From NCBI GenBank assembly GCA_041738285.1, contig JBGSQB010000042.1:1-7070 (forward strand): 7,070 bases of DNA, given 5' to 3'. Made by a program: the position numbers and the translations under genes. Under the pieces are notes generated by a model. That model did not search any database. It had not been told where the DNA came from and saw nothing but the letters and a program-made list of their open reading frames with translations. Shown one piece after another: positions 5,971 through 7,070 of this stretch (positions within the stretch are counted from its first letter, which is position 1; every line of letters starts with the position of its first letter). Source of the DNA: SZUA-521 sp041738285 (GTDB taxonomy: Bacteria > Pseudomonadota > Gammaproteobacteria > Pseudomonadales > Azotimanducaceae).

Positions 5971-6713
5971 TCGATGAGCCGCTCTTCTATCTGACTGCGA
6001 TCGTCGCGGTGCTCATCGTCGGAATCGCCAAGGGCGGTCTCGCCGGCGGCATCGGCATCGTCGGCGTACCGCTGATGTCGCTCACCATCGGTCCGGTGCG
6101 CGCGGCGGCGATCATGCTGCCGATACTCATGGTGATGGATGCCTTCGCAGTGCGCGCCTGGTGGGGCAAGTGGGATCGCGGGAATCTCGCGGTGCTGCTG
6201 CCAGGCGCGGTGCTGGGCACCGCGATCGGCTGGTTGACCTTCGGCTATCTGTCGGCGGACACCGTGCGCGTGCTGATTGGCGCCATCGCACTCGGTTATT
6301 CGGCGGCCTGGTTCCTGCGGCCGACAGCCACGGCAGCGCGACCGGCAAGCCGGCTGCGGGGCGCTTTCTGGAGCACGTTGTCGGGCATCACGAGCTTCGG
6401 GGTGCATGCCGGGGGTCCGCCATTGCACGTGTATCTGCTTTCGCAGCGGCTCGACAAATCGGTCTTCCAGGGCACCACGGTGGCGTTCTTCTTCGTCGTC
6501 AACTGGCTGAAGCTGGGCCCGTATGCCCTGCTCGGTCAATTGGACGCCACCAATCTGAATACGGCGCTCGTGCTTGCCCCGCTGGCACCCGTCGGAATCG
6601 CGCTCGGCGCCTGGCTGCACCACCGCATCAACGAGACGATTTTCTACCGCGTCGTCTATGCATCCCTTGCGGTGATCGGCACCAAGCTCATCTACGACGG
6701 CTTGCAAGGCTAA
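5967..6713 (+). CDS. TauE/SafE family anion permease
   Basis: The product is a 248-residue inner-membrane protein of about eight helices, typical of the TauE/SafE (former DUF81) family. The first repeat carries VGIAKGGLAGGIGIVGVPLMSL (18-39) and the second carries ITSFGVHAGGPPLHVYLL (141-158). These two Gly-rich motifs mark the duplicated halves of the family. Members export sulfite, sulfoacetate or other small organosulfur or carboxylate anions, and the substrate cannot be told from sequence. No sulfur or taurine genes are nearby. The ATG overlaps the TGA of the ANKH-like gene (ATGA at 5967-5970). No ribosome site has good spacing, so translation is probably coupled. Its TAA converges with the ThpR gene and overlaps it by 4 nt. 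Confidence 0.92.
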   Translation: MIDEPLFYLTAIVAVLIVGIAKGGLAGGIGIVGVPLMSLTIGPVRAAAIMLPILMVMDAFAVRAWWGKWDRGNLAVLLPGAVLGTAIGWLTFGYLSADTVRVLIGAIALGYSAAWFLRPTATAARPASRLRGAFWSTLSGITSFGVHAGGPPLHVYLLSQRLDKSVFQGTTVAFFFVVNWLKLGPYALLGQLDATNLNTALVLAPLAPVGIALGAWLHHRINETIFYRVVYASLAVIGTKLIYDGLQG

Positions 6714-7070
6714 GTGGCGAACGGCGCCTCGAAGATTGGCGTATAGACCGGTCCATCGACCGACGCGTCGCTGCGATACAGACCCACACGATCGAAGCAG
6801 CAGTCGACGTCGGACAGGTCAAGCTGAGACAGCGCGCTGGCCAGACTCATCCACACCACGCGTCCTGGTCGAGTCAAACGAACCAGCGTCACGTGTGGAA
6901 GAAACGCATGCTCGCGCGGCGTTCCCAGCAGTTCATCGAGCGCCGCTGCAATCTCCACCAGTGAATCGACGCCGTCGACACTCAGCGCAAGCACGCGGGG
7001 CGCGATCGAGCCGGGCCACGTCCGCAGCGTACCGAACCGGCATCGGACCGGCGGCGCGCGCGCTGCCAGC
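6710..7070 (-). CDS. thpR: 2'-5' RNA ligase/cyclic phosphodiesterase, ThpR family (partial, C-terminal 119 residues)
   Basis: The minus-strand frame is open from the right edge to a TAG at 6710-6712. The visible part has 119 residues; the N-terminal third or so, with the first H-x-T/S motif, lies outside. FLPHVTLVRLTR (residues 56-67 of the visible part) contains the second catalytic HxTx motif as His59-Val-Thr61, in the typical setting x-P-H-V-T-L-x-R. Upstream, FGTLRTWPGSIAPRVLALSV matches the strand before it, where the family has Phe..Pro-Arg-Val-Leu-Trp. The ending GPVYTPI resembles the usual G-x-x-Y-x-x-L strand. The family is of 2H phosphoesterases that ligate or hydrolyse 2'-5' RNA bonds and hydrolyse cyclic phosphates. 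A GTG at 6994 is in frame, but family residues continue upstream of it, so it is not the start. The protein is cytoplasmic and lies tail to tail with the TauE/SafE gene. Confidence 0.85.
   Translation of the reverse strand, partial: LAARAPPVRCRFGTLRTWPGSIAPRVLALSVDGVDSLVEIAAALDELLGTPREHAFLPHVTLVRLTRPGRVVWMSLASALSQLDLSDVDCCFDRVGLYRSDASVDGPVYTPIFEAPFAT

Noticed and set aside
5838..6707. Long open minus-strand frame opposite the TauE/SafE gene
   Set aside because: Its product is rich in Arg, His, Gln and Asp with no domain. It is the complement shadow of a high-GC membrane gene whose own product has clear family motifs.

Overview
The window comes from a high-GC bacterium. Dense packing, overlapping genes, a Sec/lipoprotein cell envelope and the mix of families (YceI, cytochrome b561, TauE/SafE, ThpR-type 2'-5' RNA ligase) suggest a proteobacterium, most likely gammaproteobacterial. 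No rRNA or other taxonomic marker is present, so this is an inference. I see no tRNA, rRNA, CRISPR array, insertion sequence or phage gene, and no gene-free stretch longer than 300 bases.

Layout. (1) Positions 1-272, minus strand: the first 90 residues of an alanine-rich lipoprotein with a degenerate 15-residue repeat, cut by the left edge. (2) Positions 453-1295, plus strand: an SMP-30/gluconolactonase-type beta-propeller, divergent from the lipoprotein. (3) Positions 4612 down to 1322, minus strand: five tightly packed genes read in the order YceI, cytochrome b561, YceI, DJ-1/PfpI, PRPP synthetase. The junctions are a 3-nt gap, a 16-nt overlap, a gap of about 50 nt and a 1-nt TGATG overlap. 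(4) Positions 4714-6713, plus strand: a two-gene unit, divergent from the five-gene run. It holds a 12-helix MOP-superfamily transporter resembling animal ANKH and a TauE/SafE anion permease, joined by an ATGA overlap. (5) Positions 6710-7070, minus strand: the C-terminal part of a 2'-5' RNA ligase (ThpR family), cut by the right edge and overlapping the permease stop by 4 nt.

How the genes may work together. The YceI-b561-YceI block looks like a periplasmic and membrane module: two secreted lipocalin-like isoprenoid-binding proteins around a four-helix diheme membrane protein, which fits electron exchange with a quinone. The DJ-1/PfpI and PRPP synthetase genes are cytoplasmic enzymes coupled to each other. 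The synthetase departs from the classical enzyme at several ATP- and ribose-phosphate-binding positions and is not in a familiar housekeeping prs context, so it may be a second, specialised PRPP synthetase. The ANKH-like/TauE pair suggests export of small anions. These functional links are inferences from gene order. No complete novel defence or mobile system is visible. The most unusual points are the ANKH-like carrier, the divergent PRPP synthetase with its DJ-1 partner, and the YceI sandwich.
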